Assembly (NCBI GenBank): GCA_039889245.1
Contig: JAZGVH010000002.1
Location: forward strand, 4,340,001 to 4,404,000
Length of the DNA stretch: 64,000 bases
Source of the DNA: Dermatophilaceae bacterium Soc4.6
GTDB lineage: Bacteria; Actinomycetota; Actinomycetes; Actinomycetales; Dermatophilaceae
Direction: 5' to 3'
The notes under the pieces were generated by a model. It was not told the DNA's origin and searched no databases. It saw nothing but the letters and a program-made list of their open reading frames with translations. The position numbers and the translations under genes were made by a program. Numbering within the stretch: position 1 is the stretch's first letter; every line of letters begins with the position of its first letter. This document shows positions 28,908 to 38,600 of the stretch, one piece after another.

Positions 28908-29666
28908 TCAGCCCTCCTGTGCGCTCAGACGCTCGATGAACCGCACCGACTCCTCGTGGATGAGCGGGGCATCGTTGTCGAGGGTCGCCACGTGGTAGGA
29001 GTCCTCGAGCCAGACCTCCCGCACGTCGGTGCTCGAGATCCTCGACAGGAACCACGCAGAGCTCAGCGGCGGCACGACGTGGTCGACCCGCGAGTGCATG
29101 AGCAGCACGGGCTGGGTCACCTCGGGCAGGTCGCGCGAGACCTCGGCCCACGCCTGCCGTTGCGAGTGCATCGCCTGGAGCGGGTTGCGGTCGTAGCCGA
29201 GCTCGGGCTCTCCGCCGGTCTTCTTGATGTCGCCCACCACGCCCGGCAGCGAGGGGACCAGGTGCCGCAGCACCGGCAGCAGGGGCAGGGCCTTGTTGTC
29301 GTGCTTGAAGACGGGGTTGACCAGCAGCAGACCACTGACTCGGGGCCCGTGCTCGATGGCGAGCTTGGCCGCGAGCAGCCCACCCATCGACAGACCGGCC
29401 ACGAAGACGTGTCGGCAGGTCTCGTGCAGCTCACGGAACTCGCTGTCGAGGGCGGCGTACCAGTCAGGCCAGCGGGTAGTGGCGAGCTCCTTCCACGTCG
29501 TGCCGTGACCGGGCAGGCGGGGCAGCCGCACGCTGTAGCCGGCGTCGGCCAGGTGCTGAGCCCACGGGCGCACCCCTTGGGGGGACCCGGTGTAGCCGTG
29601 GCTGACGATCACGCCGATGTCGCTGCCGTCGTGGCTGAACGGCTCAGCACCGGGCATCACGGACAC
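28908..29666 (-). CDS. Alpha/beta hydrolase, carboxylesterase type
   Basis: A 252-residue serine hydrolase. VIVSHGYTGSPQGVRPW gives the oxyanion strand, VAGLSMGGLLAA the nucleophile elbow (GLSMG), LMHSRVDHVVP the acidic residue and LEDSYHVATLD the histidine, so the full triad is visible. It resembles Est30-type carboxylesterases and monoacylglycerol lipases. There is no signal peptide. I choose GTG 29666, which has AAGG 7 nt upstream; ATG 29657 is an alternative and the frame further upstream is Arg-rich. It lies next to the two-TM gene and diverges from plsC. Confidence 0.88.
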   Translation of the reverse strand: MSVMPGAEPFSHDGSDIGVIVSHGYTGSPQGVRPWAQHLADAGYSVRLPRLPGHGTTWKELATTRWPDWYAALDSEFRELHETCRHVFVAGLSMGGLLAAKLAIEHGPRVSGLLLVNPVFKHDNKALPLLPVLRHLVPSLPGVVGDIKKTGGEPELGYDRNPLQAMHSQRQAWAEVSRDLPEVTQPVLLMHSRVDHVVPPLSSAWFLSRISSTDVREVWLEDSYHVATLDNDAPLIHEESVRFIERLSAQEG

Positions 29667-29820
29667 GAAGGAGCCTTCCCGGGGAGTCGTCGCTGGACCG
29701 CGCGAGACGACGAAGCCCCTCGCACGAGCCACATCGTCGCACGAGCGGCTGGGCGCCCGATAGTGCCCCACCGTGCCGTAGAGTGCGGCTCGTCCCAACA
29801 GGAGTGACGGAGGACCTGCA

Positions 29821-30711
29821 GTGTTCTACTGGGTGCTGAAGAGGATCATCCTCGGGCCGATCCTGCGGGTCCTGTTCAGACCGTGGGTCGAGGGTGCCGA
29901 GCACGTCCCCGAGTCGGGGGCCGCGATCTTCGCGAGCAACCACCTCTCCTTCTCCGACTCCTTCTTCCTGCCGCTCAACGTGTCGCGGCGGATGACCTTC
30001 CTCGCCAAGTCCGACTACTTCACCGGCAGCGGGCTCAAGGGCCGGCTCACTGCTGGCTTCTTCCGGGGCGTCGGGCAGGTCCCGGTCGACCGCTCGGGCG
30101 GCTCGGCGAGCGAGGCCGCCCTGCGCTCCGGGCTGAAGGTGCTGCGCCGCGGCGACCTGCTCGGCATCTACCCCGAGGGCACCCGCTCGCCCGACGGCCG
30201 TCTCTACCGCGGCCGCACGGGCATCGCCCGCATGGCGCTCGAGAGCGGCGCACCCGTGCTGCCGGTCGCGATGATCGGCACCGACAAGGCCCAGCCCACG
30301 GGCAAGATGGTGCCCAAGATCATGAGGATCGGCATCCGCATCGGCGCGCCTCTCGACTTCTCCCGCTACGAGGGCATGGAGAACGACCGCTTCGTGCTGC
30401 GCTCGATCACCGACGAGATCATGTACGAGCTCATGCTGCTGTCAGGGCAGGAGTACGTCGACGAGTATGCGACGTCGGCCAAGGACCGGCTGCTCAAGGC
30501 GGCCCGGATCAAGGCGCGTGAGCTGCAGGAGGCGGCCAAGCCGGGCGCTGCGGCCCGCGAGCTCGAGGAGGCGCTCGAGGAGGCCGACGAGTCTGTCCCT
30601 CTCGCCACGGCGAAGGCCGTTGGTGGCCCAGGTGGCTCAGGTGGCCCAGGTGCTCCAGCTGGCCCAGGTGATGAGGGCAAGAGCCCGGCCCACCACCGAG
30701 CCGCGAGCTGA
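29821..30711 (+). CDS. plsC: 1-acyl-sn-glycerol-3-phosphate acyltransferase (PlsC family)
   Basis: Transfers an acyl chain to lysophosphatidic acid in phospholipid synthesis. The acyltransferase motif HxxxxD reads NHLSFSDSFF (about 40-49), and the substrate motif is YPEGTRSPDG (about 118-127). The first 20 residues are hydrophobic and membrane-associated. The start is GTG with GGAGG upstream. The C-terminus (about 262-296) is a Gly/Pro-rich low-complexity tail made from GGTGGCYCA-type 9-bp repeats, unlike the conserved core. The position matches Rv2182c in M. tuberculosis. It converges on the DUF1028 gene with a 10-nt gap. Confidence 0.92.
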   Translation: MFYWVLKRIILGPILRVLFRPWVEGAEHVPESGAAIFASNHLSFSDSFFLPLNVSRRMTFLAKSDYFTGSGLKGRLTAGFFRGVGQVPVDRSGGSASEAALRSGLKVLRRGDLLGIYPEGTRSPDGRLYRGRTGIARMALESGAPVLPVAMIGTDKAQPTGKMVPKIMRIGIRIGAPLDFSRYEGMENDRFVLRSITDEIMYELMLLSGQEYVDEYATSAKDRLLKAARIKARELQEAAKPGAAARELEEALEEADESVPLATAKAVGGPGGSGGPGAPAGPGDEGKSPAHHRAAS

Positions 30712-30721
30712 GCCAGGGGGC

Positions 30722-31573
30722 TCAGCCGACGTCGGTGCCCGACCCGGCGTCGCGCAGCTTCTGCAGGACCCGCCCGTCGATCTGCCCGGGGACGAGCAGC
30801 AGCTCGTAGTTCTCGACTCCCGCCCACGACGCGAGGGCCTCGTCGACGCCGGCCCCCGTGTGGCCGAGAGCGGAGAGCCGTGCCGTGACCTCGGCTGCCA
30901 GCTCGGGGTCCAGCGGGCACAGGTCCTGCGGCTTCCCGAAGTAGAGGTCGCTGAGGTCGAGCAGCTCCACCAGCCTGGACGGGGCCGCAGGGTCGTCGTC
31001 GACGCGCAGGTCGACCGCGACACCCGACTGGTCGTAGCCCGCTCCCGGACTGGCGACCACGAGCGCCGCCGACTGCCGACCCCTCGCGTCGCCGCCCGCG
31101 GCATCGCCCGCCAGCAGGGCCGCGACCAGCCGTCGGGCCAGTGGCTGGCCTGCCGCCTCGAGGAAGGCGTCCTGCATCGCCGTGACGACCTGCTCACCCA
31201 CGAGGATGTTGCCCTGGATGGCATACCGGGTGGTCGTGCCGTCCTCGCCGACCTCGCCGGCGACCCCACCGGCCCAGTCGTTGCATTCCGCCCCGGTGAA
31301 GGTGGCCTGGCCGCTCGCCGAGACCACGCCTAGCTGCCGCTCGGCCCGCCCCTCGTCGGCAGCGGTCACCCGCTCGACCGCCTCGGTGGCGGAGACGCCC
31401 AGCTCGAGCAGCCGCAGCACGTCCGCCCGGTAGGACACCTTGGCGAAGGCCTGCGTCGCGACGCCCCCGACCTCGAGGCGCACCTGGGGCACCACGGACC
31501 CGACGGCGAGGAACTTGCTGGCGACGGCGACGCCGTAGGACGAGCCCTGTCGGGCCACGATGGAGAAGGTCAT
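30722..31573 (-). CDS. DUF1028 family protein
   Basis: A 283-residue protein opening with TFSIVARQGSSYGVAVASKF, the diagnostic start of the DUF1028 family, which has an Ntn-hydrolase-like fold. GGVATQAFAKVSYRADVL and YAIQGNILVG are also family hallmarks. The C-terminal 70 residues (from about 205) form a helical extension probably of the peptidoglycan-binding-like type. Function is unsettled. A TAGGGT box 6 nt before the ATG suggests a leaderless transcript, back-to-back with aroG. Confidence 0.88.
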   Translation of the reverse strand: MTFSIVARQGSSYGVAVASKFLAVGSVVPQVRLEVGGVATQAFAKVSYRADVLRLLELGVSATEAVERVTAADEGRAERQLGVVSASGQATFTGAECNDWAGGVAGEVGEDGTTTRYAIQGNILVGEQVVTAMQDAFLEAAGQPLARRLVAALLAGDAAGGDARGRQSAALVVASPGAGYDQSGVAVDLRVDDDPAAPSRLVELLDLSDLYFGKPQDLCPLDPELAAEVTARLSALGHTGAGVDEALASWAGVENYELLLVPGQIDGRVLQKLRDAGSGTDVG

Positions 31574-31579
31574 CGTCGG

Positions 31580-31585
31580 ACCCTA
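31580..31585 (-). promoter_or_regulatory. -10 box for leaderless DUF1028 gene
   Basis: TAGGGT on the minus strand, 6 nt before the ATG at 31573. Confidence 0.45.
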
Positions 31586-31602
31586 GCGCCGCGTCGGCGC
31601 GA

Positions 31603-31649
31603 CCGGCATACGGACCTCGGCGGAGCCGTCTCGCCGGCGCTCCTAGACT
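31603..31649 (+). promoter_or_regulatory. aroG promoter element: 12-mer, N29, -10 box
   Basis: CCGGCATACGGA (31603-31614), 29 nt, then TAGACT (31644-31649), 7 nt, then the GTG of aroG. The same 12-mer and the same spacings precede the threonine aldolase gene at 39243. Confidence 0.45.
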
Positions 31650-31656
31650 TCACCTC

Positions 31657-33012
31657 GTGAACCAGCAGGACAGTGCGCTCTTCCGGACCGAGCTCGAGGA
31701 GGCGGGCCGCAGGCTCGTCGCGGCGCAGCAGCCGCAGTGGCCCGACGCCGACGCCGTGCGGGCGGCCGTCGACACCCTCGCGAGCTGCCCACCGCTGGTC
31801 TTCGCCGGTGAGTGCGACGTGCTGCGCGCCCGGATGGCCTCGGCCGCCCGGGGAGAGGCCTTCGTGCTCCAGGGTGGCGACTGCGCCGAGACGTTCGCCG
31901 ACGCCACGGCCGACAACATCCGCGACCGCATCAAGACGCTGCTCCAGATGGCGGCCGTCCTGACCTACGGCGCGTCGGTGCCGGTCGTCAAGATCGGGCG
32001 CATGGCCGGGCAGTTCGCCAAGCCGCGCAGCTCGGGGAACGAGACCCGTGAGGGCGTCACGCTGCCGGCCTACCGCGGTGACATGGTCAACGACTTCGCC
32101 TTCACGCCGGAGGCGCGCCGACCCGACCCGCAGCGGCTCGTGCAGGCCTACCACGCCGCCAGCTCGACGCTGAACCTCGTGCGCGCGTTCACGATGGGCG
32201 GCTTCGCCGACCTGCGGCACGTGCACGACTGGAACAAGGGCTTCGTCGCCAACGCCGCGAACTCCCGCTACGAGCGGCTCGCCCACGACATCGACAAGGC
32301 CATGCGCTTCATGGCGGCGTGCGGCGCCGACTTCGACAAGCTGCGCACGACGGAGTTCTTCTCCGCGCACGAGGCGCTCTTGCTCGACTACGAGCGGCCG
32401 ATGACGCGCATCGACTCGCGGAGCGGGCTCGCCTACGACACGTCGGCGCACTTCGTCTGGGTGGGGGAGCGCACCCGCGACCTCGACGGCGCGCACATCG
32501 ACTTCGTCTCGCGCATCCACAACCCGATCGGCATCAAGGTCTCCAACAAGGCCGACCCGACCGACCTGCTCAAGATCATCGACAAGGTCGACCCGCACCG
32601 CGAGCCCGGGCGCCTCACGCTCATCACCCGGATGGGCTGCCAGAACGTGCGCGACGCCCTCCCCCCGATCGTCGAGGCCGTCACCGCCTCCGGCGCGGAG
32701 GTGACGTGGATCTGCGACCCCATGCACGGCAACACGTTCGAGTCGGTGAGCGGCTACAAGACGCGCAACTTCGACGACGTCGTCGACGAGGTGCGCGGCT
32801 TCTTCGACGTGCACCAGGCCCTGGGCACCGTTCCCGGCGGGATCCACGTCGAGCTGACCGGCAACGACGTCACCGAGTGCCTCGGTGGAGCCGAGAAGAT
32901 CCTCGACGCCGACCTCGCCAACCGCTACGAGACGGTCTGCGACCCGCGGCTGAACCACCAGCAGAGTCTCGAGCTGGCCTTCCTCGTCGCCGAGATGCTC
33001 GGGCGCGACTGA
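31657..33012 (+). CDS. aroG: Class II 3-deoxy-7-phosphoheptulonate (DAHP) synthase
   Basis: First step of the shikimate pathway: condenses phosphoenolpyruvate with erythrose-4-phosphate. At 451 residues it is the plant/actinobacterial class II type. Conserved segments are FVLQGGDCAETF (about 68-79, with the metal-binding cysteine), AGQFAKPRS (about 117-125), THMG-equivalent region and HVELTGNDVTECLGG near the C-terminus. The start is GTG, 7 nt after a TAGACT box, so probably leaderless. M. tuberculosis aroG (Rv2178c) occupies the same neighbourhood. With trpD, this window holds two separate steps toward tryptophan. Confidence 0.95.
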   Translation: MNQQDSALFRTELEEAGRRLVAAQQPQWPDADAVRAAVDTLASCPPLVFAGECDVLRARMASAARGEAFVLQGGDCAETFADATADNIRDRIKTLLQMAAVLTYGASVPVVKIGRMAGQFAKPRSSGNETREGVTLPAYRGDMVNDFAFTPEARRPDPQRLVQAYHAASSTLNLVRAFTMGGFADLRHVHDWNKGFVANAANSRYERLAHDIDKAMRFMAACGADFDKLRTTEFFSAHEALLLDYERPMTRIDSRSGLAYDTSAHFVWVGERTRDLDGAHIDFVSRIHNPIGIKVSNKADPTDLLKIIDKVDPHREPGRLTLITRMGCQNVRDALPPIVEAVTASGAEVTWICDPMHGNTFESVSGYKTRNFDDVVDEVRGFFDVHQALGTVPGGIHVELTGNDVTECLGGAEKILDADLANRYETVCDPRLNHQQSLELAFLVAEMLGRD

Positions 33013-33076
33013 GCCCGCCCCCAGCTCACCCGCCCCGAGGGCGGCGCCGTCCGGCGTGCCGGGTGAGGATGGCGAG

Positions 33077-33934
33077 GTGCCAGAGCTGCCCGAGGTCGAG
33101 TCCGCCCGCAAGGTCATCGAGAAGGCGGCGCTTCAGCGCACCATCGCCGACGTCGACGACACCGACACCTTCGAGTGCCGCCCGCACCACCCGGGGGAGA
33201 TCCGTGACGCCCTCGTGGGTCGCGAGCTGACCGCCGCCCTCCGGCGGGGCAAGAGCATGTGGTGCGAGACGTCGGGGCTGACCGACGACGACGGGCCGGG
33301 GCCTCGCCTGGGCGTGCACCTGGGGATGAGTGGCCGGATCCTCGTGGCGCCACCCGTCGACGCCGACGGGGACTCCTCCCGCAGCGGGCCGGTGCGGGAA
33401 GGCGGCGACTACGTCGGGTCGCGGCCGCGCCGGGGAGGCAGGCCGCCCAAGGATGTGTGGTTCCGCTTCACGCTGTGGTTCGAGGACGGCGGCTCGATGC
33501 GGCTGCTCGACACCAGGCGGCTGGGGCGGGTACGCCTGGAGCCGGACATCGACGCGCTCGGTCCCGACGCCGCCGAGATCACGCGCGCGCAGTTCCGGGC
33601 GAGCATCGGCAAGGGGAGGGCTCCGCTCAAGGCTCGGCTGCTCGACCAGAGCAAGATCGCCGGCATCGGCAACCTGCTGGCCGACGAGGTGCTGTGGCAG
33701 TCGCACCTGTCACCCCAGCGACCCTGCGGCGAGCTCACCACCGACGAGCTCGACGACCTGAGGAGGCACCTGCGCGCCTCGACGCGGACCGCCATCCGCA
33801 AGGGCGGGGTGCACACCGGCGAGATCGTGCGCCACCGCCGCCACGACGGGCACTGCCCGCGCTGCGGCGCCGAGATGGTGCGGGCCACCGTCGGCGGGCG
33901 CACCACCTGGTGGTGCCCGCAGGAGCAGGTGTAG
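33077..33934 (+). CDS. Fpg/Nei-family DNA glycosylase
   Basis: A base-excision-repair glycosylase/AP lyase. Starting at GTG 33077 the protein begins MPELPEVE, giving the N-terminal proline nucleophile and Glu3 that the family needs, so I reject the longer frame. The hairpin lysine is in RRGKSMW and the helix-two-turn-helix is in LLDQSKIAGIGNLLADEVLW. The C-terminal zinc finger has CPRC and then WWCPQEQ: the fourth cysteine is replaced, so zinc binding may be altered. It is 285 residues. Whether it prefers oxidised purines (Fpg) or pyrimidines (Nei) is unclear. Confidence 0.9.
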   Translation: MPELPEVESARKVIEKAALQRTIADVDDTDTFECRPHHPGEIRDALVGRELTAALRRGKSMWCETSGLTDDDGPGPRLGVHLGMSGRILVAPPVDADGDSSRSGPVREGGDYVGSRPRRGGRPPKDVWFRFTLWFEDGGSMRLLDTRRLGRVRLEPDIDALGPDAAEITRAQFRASIGKGRAPLKARLLDQSKIAGIGNLLADEVLWQSHLSPQRPCGELTTDELDDLRRHLRASTRTAIRKGGVHTGEIVRHRRHDGHCPRCGAEMVRATVGGRTTWWCPQEQV

Positions 33935-33977
33935 CCGACGCGCGCGGGGCAGCAGCCGGGCCGAACAGCCTTGCCCG

Positions 33978-34145
33978 GTGAGCAGCAGACCCGTCCTGCG
34001 GCTCGTCGGCGGCGTCGCCACCTCGGGGGGCCTCGCGGTGGTTGCCGGCATGGTGGCCGTGGTGGTCAGCGTCGTCGGGGCGATCGTGGGCTCGGTCGTC
34101 CTCCGCCGCACCGTCACGGACCGCGCGGGTAGGTTGCGGGGGTGA
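33978..34145 (+). CDS. Possible 55-residue membrane peptide
   Basis: A short frame from GTG 33978 to a stop overlapping the next gene's GTG (GTGA). It encodes a basic N-terminus, one long hydrophobic stretch (about 19-44, rich in Val, Ala and Gly) and a basic tail ending TDRAGRLRG, the profile of a single-span membrane peptide. There is no clear ribosome site, and the downstream gene seems to have its own leaderless promoter inside this frame. It may therefore be a chance frame in GC-rich DNA. Confidence 0.33.
   Translation: MSSRPVLRLVGGVATSGGLAVVAGMVAVVVSVVGAIVGSVVLRRTVTDRAGRLRG
34130..34135 (+). promoter_or_regulatory. -10 box for leaderless acyl-CoA synthetase gene
   Basis: TAGGTT lies 6 nt before GTG 34142. 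The surrounding GGGTAGGTTGCG is identical to the sequence before the threonine aldolase start. Confidence 0.45.
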
Positions 34146-35617
34146 GTGCCGTGACCCTCGACCTGCTGCCCGGCCTGACGCGGGGCGGTGGGACGCGCGT
34201 GCGTGTGGGTGACACCGTCGCGTCGTACGACGACCTGCGCGGAGCCGCGGCCGCGGTGGCCGACAGCGTGTCGGGGTGCACCCGGGTGGCCGTGCTCGCC
34301 GAGCCGACGATGACGACGGTCGCCGCGGTCGCTGGGGCCGTGAGAGCGGGGGTGACGGTGGTGCCGGTGCCTCCCGACAGCGGTCTGCAGGAGCGGGCGC
34401 ACCTCGTGCACGACTCCGGTGCGCAGCTGTGGCTGGGCCCGGCACCGACCGACGACGGTGGGCTGCCCGCGGTGCCCGTGGACCTCGACGCCCGCGGGTC
34501 GCACGTCGGGGTGGGGGTCGACCCGGCGACCACCGCCTTCGTGCTCTACACGTCCGGGACGACCGGTCTGCCGAAGGGTGTCCTGCTGTCGCACCGTGCG
34601 GTGGCGGCAGCGCTCGACGCGCTCGCCGACGCCTGGGCCTGGACATCGGCCGACGTGCTCGCTCACGGGCTGCCGCTCTTCCACGTCCACGGGCTCGCGC
34701 TCGGGGTGCTCGGCCCCCTGCGTCTGGGCGGCGGGCTGCACCACGTCGGACGACCCACCCCGCAGGCGTATGCCGCGGCCGCCTCCGACGGTGCGACGCT
34801 CTTCTTCGGTGTGCCGACGGTGTGGTCGCGGGTCGCCGAGGCCCCCGAGCACGCTGTCGCCCTGCGGTCGGCTCGACTGCTGGTGTCGGGCAGCGCCGCC
34901 CTGCCGACCCCGGTCTACGCGCGCCTCGACGAGCTGACCGGCCACCGCGTCGTGGAGCGCTACGGCATGAGCGAGACCCTGATCACCGTCGCGACCAGAG
35001 CGGATGCGATCCCACGCGCCGGGTGGGTGGGCGTGCCGGTCACCGGGGTCGAGACCCGGCTGCGGGGCGAGCACGGTGAGCAGGTGCCCCACGACGGGGA
35101 GTCGGTCGGTTCTCTCGAGGTGCGGGGGGACACGCTCTATGATGGTTACCTGGGAAACGATGAGGCCACCGCGGCCTCGACGACCGCCGACGGCTGGTTC
35201 CGCACCGGTGACGTCGCGGTGATCGACGGGGGTGGCTGGCACCGCATCGTCGGCCGAGCCTCCACCGACCTGCTCAAGACCGGCGGCTACCGCGTGGGAG
35301 CCGGCGAGATCGAGACCACCCTGCTGGCCCACCCCGCGGTGCACGAGTGCGCCGTCGTCGGTGAGCCCGACGCCGACCTCGGGCAGCGGATCGTGGCGTG
35401 GGTCGTGCCGGCCGCGTCGGTCCCGCTGCCCGCAGACGCCGAGGCGCTGGCCGCCGATCTCGTCGCCCACGTCGGTGCCTCCCTGTCGGCGCACAAGCGT
35501 CCCCGTGAGGTGCGCTTCACCGACGCCCTCCCGCGCAACGCGATGGGCAAGGTGCAGAAGGCGCTCCTGCTGCCCCCGGTCCAGCCCGACGCCGGGCCAG
35601 GTCAGCCGGCGAGGTGA
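34142..35617 (+). CDS. Acyl-CoA synthetase, AMP-forming (FadD36/MatB-like)
   Basis: A 491-residue adenylate-forming ligase. The P-loop is VLYTSGTTGLPKG (about 136-148), the adenine motif is ERYGMSETLI (about 277-286) and the hinge is WFRTGDVAVIDGGGWHRIVG. The catalytic lysine is in PRNAMGKVQK near the C-terminus. The short length and the ETRLRGEHGE segment resemble FadD36 and malonyl-CoA synthetases, which use short or dicarboxylic acids; the real substrate is open. The start is GTG, probably leaderless. Its 3' end overlaps the convergent ABC transporter gene by 16 bp. Confidence 0.9.
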   Translation: MSAVTLDLLPGLTRGGGTRVRVGDTVASYDDLRGAAAAVADSVSGCTRVAVLAEPTMTTVAAVAGAVRAGVTVVPVPPDSGLQERAHLVHDSGAQLWLGPAPTDDGGLPAVPVDLDARGSHVGVGVDPATTAFVLYTSGTTGLPKGVLLSHRAVAAALDALADAWAWTSADVLAHGLPLFHVHGLALGVLGPLRLGGGLHHVGRPTPQAYAAAASDGATLFFGVPTVWSRVAEAPEHAVALRSARLLVSGSAALPTPVYARLDELTGHRVVERYGMSETLITVATRADAIPRAGWVGVPVTGVETRLRGEHGEQVPHDGESVGSLEVRGDTLYDGYLGNDEATAASTTADGWFRTGDVAVIDGGGWHRIVGRASTDLLKTGGYRVGAGEIETTLLAHPAVHECAVVGEPDADLGQRIVAWVVPAASVPLPADAEALAADLVAHVGASLSAHKRPREVRFTDALPRNAMGKVQKALLLPPVQPDAGPGQPAR

Positions 35618-38600
35618 CCCCAGCGGGCCTCGAGGTCGCGCCAGGGCCCCTGGGCGGCGACCCGGCCGTCCACGAGGACGACGACGCGGTCGGCCCGCCC
35701 GAGCGCGGCCCGCTTGGTGGTGGCCCCGATCACGGTGCTGCCGCGCTCGCGCATCGAGTCCCACAGCTGCAGCTCGGTGACGGCGTCGAGCGCCGACGAC
35801 ACGTCGTCGGCGACGAGCAGCTCGGCGTCGGTGGCCAGCGCACGGGCCAGGGCCAGCCGCTGCACCTGACCTCCGGAGAGCCGAACGCCCCGGTGTCCGA
35901 CCCGGGCGTCGACGCCGCCAGCCTCGGCGACGTCGTGCTGCAGGCGGGCTCCACGCACCGCCGCGCTGACCTCACGGGGGTGGTCGAGGTGGATGTTGGC
36001 GGCGAAGCTGCCGGAGAGCACCCGCGGCACCTGCGCCACGTGGGCCACCCGCCCGGGTCGCAGGAAGGTCTGCGGGTCGTCGACCTCGGCGCCGTTCCAC
36101 CGCAGTGACCCGCGATAGGGGACGAGACCGGCGAGGGCGGAGAGCAGGCTCGACTTGCCTGACCCGATCTGACCCAGCAGAAGCACCAGCTCGCCGCGCC
36201 GCAGCGTCAGGTCGACGTCGCTGGCCCCGATCGTGCCGTCGTCGTGGATGGCGGTGAGCCCCCGCAGCTCGAGGTCATGGAGCCGGTCGACCACGCCCGT
36301 GGCTGGGCGGGGGGCGGCGCCGGTGACCAGGTCGACCCCCTCCGGCAGCGTCATCAGGTCGCCGCCGCCCGCGAGTGCGGTCATCGCCCGCTGCCACGCG
36401 CGCGTCCCCGGGGCCTCGGTGACGACCGCACCGGCGACCCGCCCGAACCAGTCGAAGCCCGAGACGGCGCTCGAGACCAGCAGCGCGGTGGCCAGGCTCC
36501 ACCAGCCGGCCAGGTGGGCCGCCCAGGCGGCGACGACGGCCACCTGGACCAGCACGACCGGCACGCCGTCGAGCACGGACTGCACCCGGTGCTCGCGCAC
36601 GGCGGCGCCGACGCGGCCGCTGTCGACCTGCTGGAGGTGGCGGTGGACGTCGCGCGTGGCGGCGGCCAGCTTGACCGTGCGCACGCAGTCCAGCGCCGAC
36701 ACGAGCGACCGACCGAAGCGGGCTCGGGCGTCCGAGGCCGCCGCTGCGGACCGTCCGGCCACGGGTGCACCGAAGGCGCTGGCGACGGCGGTGAGGGCCA
36801 TGACCGCGAGCAGGAGGAGACCGGCCAGGACGCTCTGGCCGGCGATCCCGGTGACGAGGGCAATGAGCAGCCCGGTCGACAGGTCGACCCAGCGGTCGGC
36901 GTAGCGGGCGTAGCGGTCGGCGTCCATGGCCCGGGCCACGACCTCACCCGGCGGGGTCGGAGGCAGACGGTGCTGGGCCGTCTGCCCCACGAGCACGCTG
37001 GTGCGGGCTCGGAGCAGCACGGCCACCCACCACCGCGGATAGCGGCTGATGGCCGACGCCAGCAGCTGGGGGGCGAGGAGGAGCACGAGCACGAGCAGGC
37101 TCAGCAGCAGCCACGGTCGCCCGCCTGCGCCGACCTCGCTGACGACGTGCCCCCAGATCCAGCCGGTCACGGCGCCGTACGCCCCGAGGAGGGCGGAGGC
37201 ACTGAAGAGGGCGACGCTGACCCACCCCCATCGGGGGTGGATGCTCAGTGCCGTCCAGGTGCCGCGGGCGAGACCGGGCCCGGTGCCCACGGTGAGGGCC
37301 GGCGGTGGGTCTCCCCGGCGACGGGCGGTGCCCACCCGCACCGGCCCGGGGGGATCGCTGGTGCCGGGGGCGGGTGTCGGGGTCGTCGCCGCAGACGCGG
37401 CGACCTCGTCGGAGGCGGCCAGCAGCTCGCGGAAGGGGCCCTCCGATGCTGCCAGAGCGGCCCTCGGACCCTGCTGGACGATGCGTCCGTCGGCGAGGAC
37501 GGCGACCTGGTCGGCCCGCTCCGTGGTGCTGAGGCGGTGGGCGACGAGCAGCCCGGTGCGCCCGGAGAGCAGCCGCTGCGACGCGGCGACGACCCGTGAC
37601 TCGGTCACCGGGTCCATCCTCGCCGTGGCCTCGTCGAGGACGACGACGCGCACGTGGCGCACCAGGAGCCGGGCGAAGGCGACGAGCTGCTCCTCGCCGG
37701 CGGAGAGGGACGTGCCGCTCGGACCGAGCACCGTGTCGAGGCCGTCGGGCAGGCCGGCCACCCAGTCGCCGATGCCCAGCTCGGTGACCGCGTCGTCGAC
37801 CCGGGCGCGGGGGAGGTCGGCGAAGAGCGTGATGTTCTGCTCCAGGGTGCCGGCGAGGATCTCGGTGCGCTGGGTCACGACGCCGACGGCCCCCCGCAGC
37901 TGCTGCAGGTCGAGGTCGAGGGTGTCGGCCCCGCCGAGCAGCACCGAACCGCGCGGAGGGTCGACGGCTCGGGATATCAGCGAGGCGAGCGTGGACTTGC
38001 CCGAGCCGCTGCGCCCCACCAGCGCGCAGGTCGTGCCGGGCGGCACGTACAGGTCGATGTCCTGCAGGGCGAACCCGCCCTCGGGGTAGGCGAAGCGCAG
38101 GCGCCGCAGGTCGAGGGAGAGCCCGCCGGGCGGGAGCGGGTCGCCGCCCACGGGCTCGGTCTCGCAGGCCAGCAGCGTGCGCAGCCGCAGCAGCGCCCCC
38201 ATCCCGGCCTGCAGGTCGGGCAGGTGGTGGGCCACCTGGCTGAGCTGGCCCACGATGGTGGTGGTGACGAGGAAGAGGGTGACGAGCGCGGCGACCGTCT
38301 CCTTGCCGTCGACCGCGAGGACCACCCCCACGACGGCGACCCCGGCGAGCATCGCGTGCAGGACCCCGCCGCTGCGGCGGGTGATCCGGGCCTCCAGCAC
38401 GACGACGTCGTGGAAGCGCGCGTGGACGACGGCGGCCAGCTCGGCGCAGCGGCGCACCACGTGCGACTGACCGAGGCTGGTGCGCAGGTCGCTGCGAGCC
38501 GCCACCCCTTCCTCCATGACGGCGGCGTGGTCGGTCCAGGCGATCTCCTCGACCACCTTGGCGTCGGTGAGCGGGCCCATCAGCGGTCGGATGACGGCCA

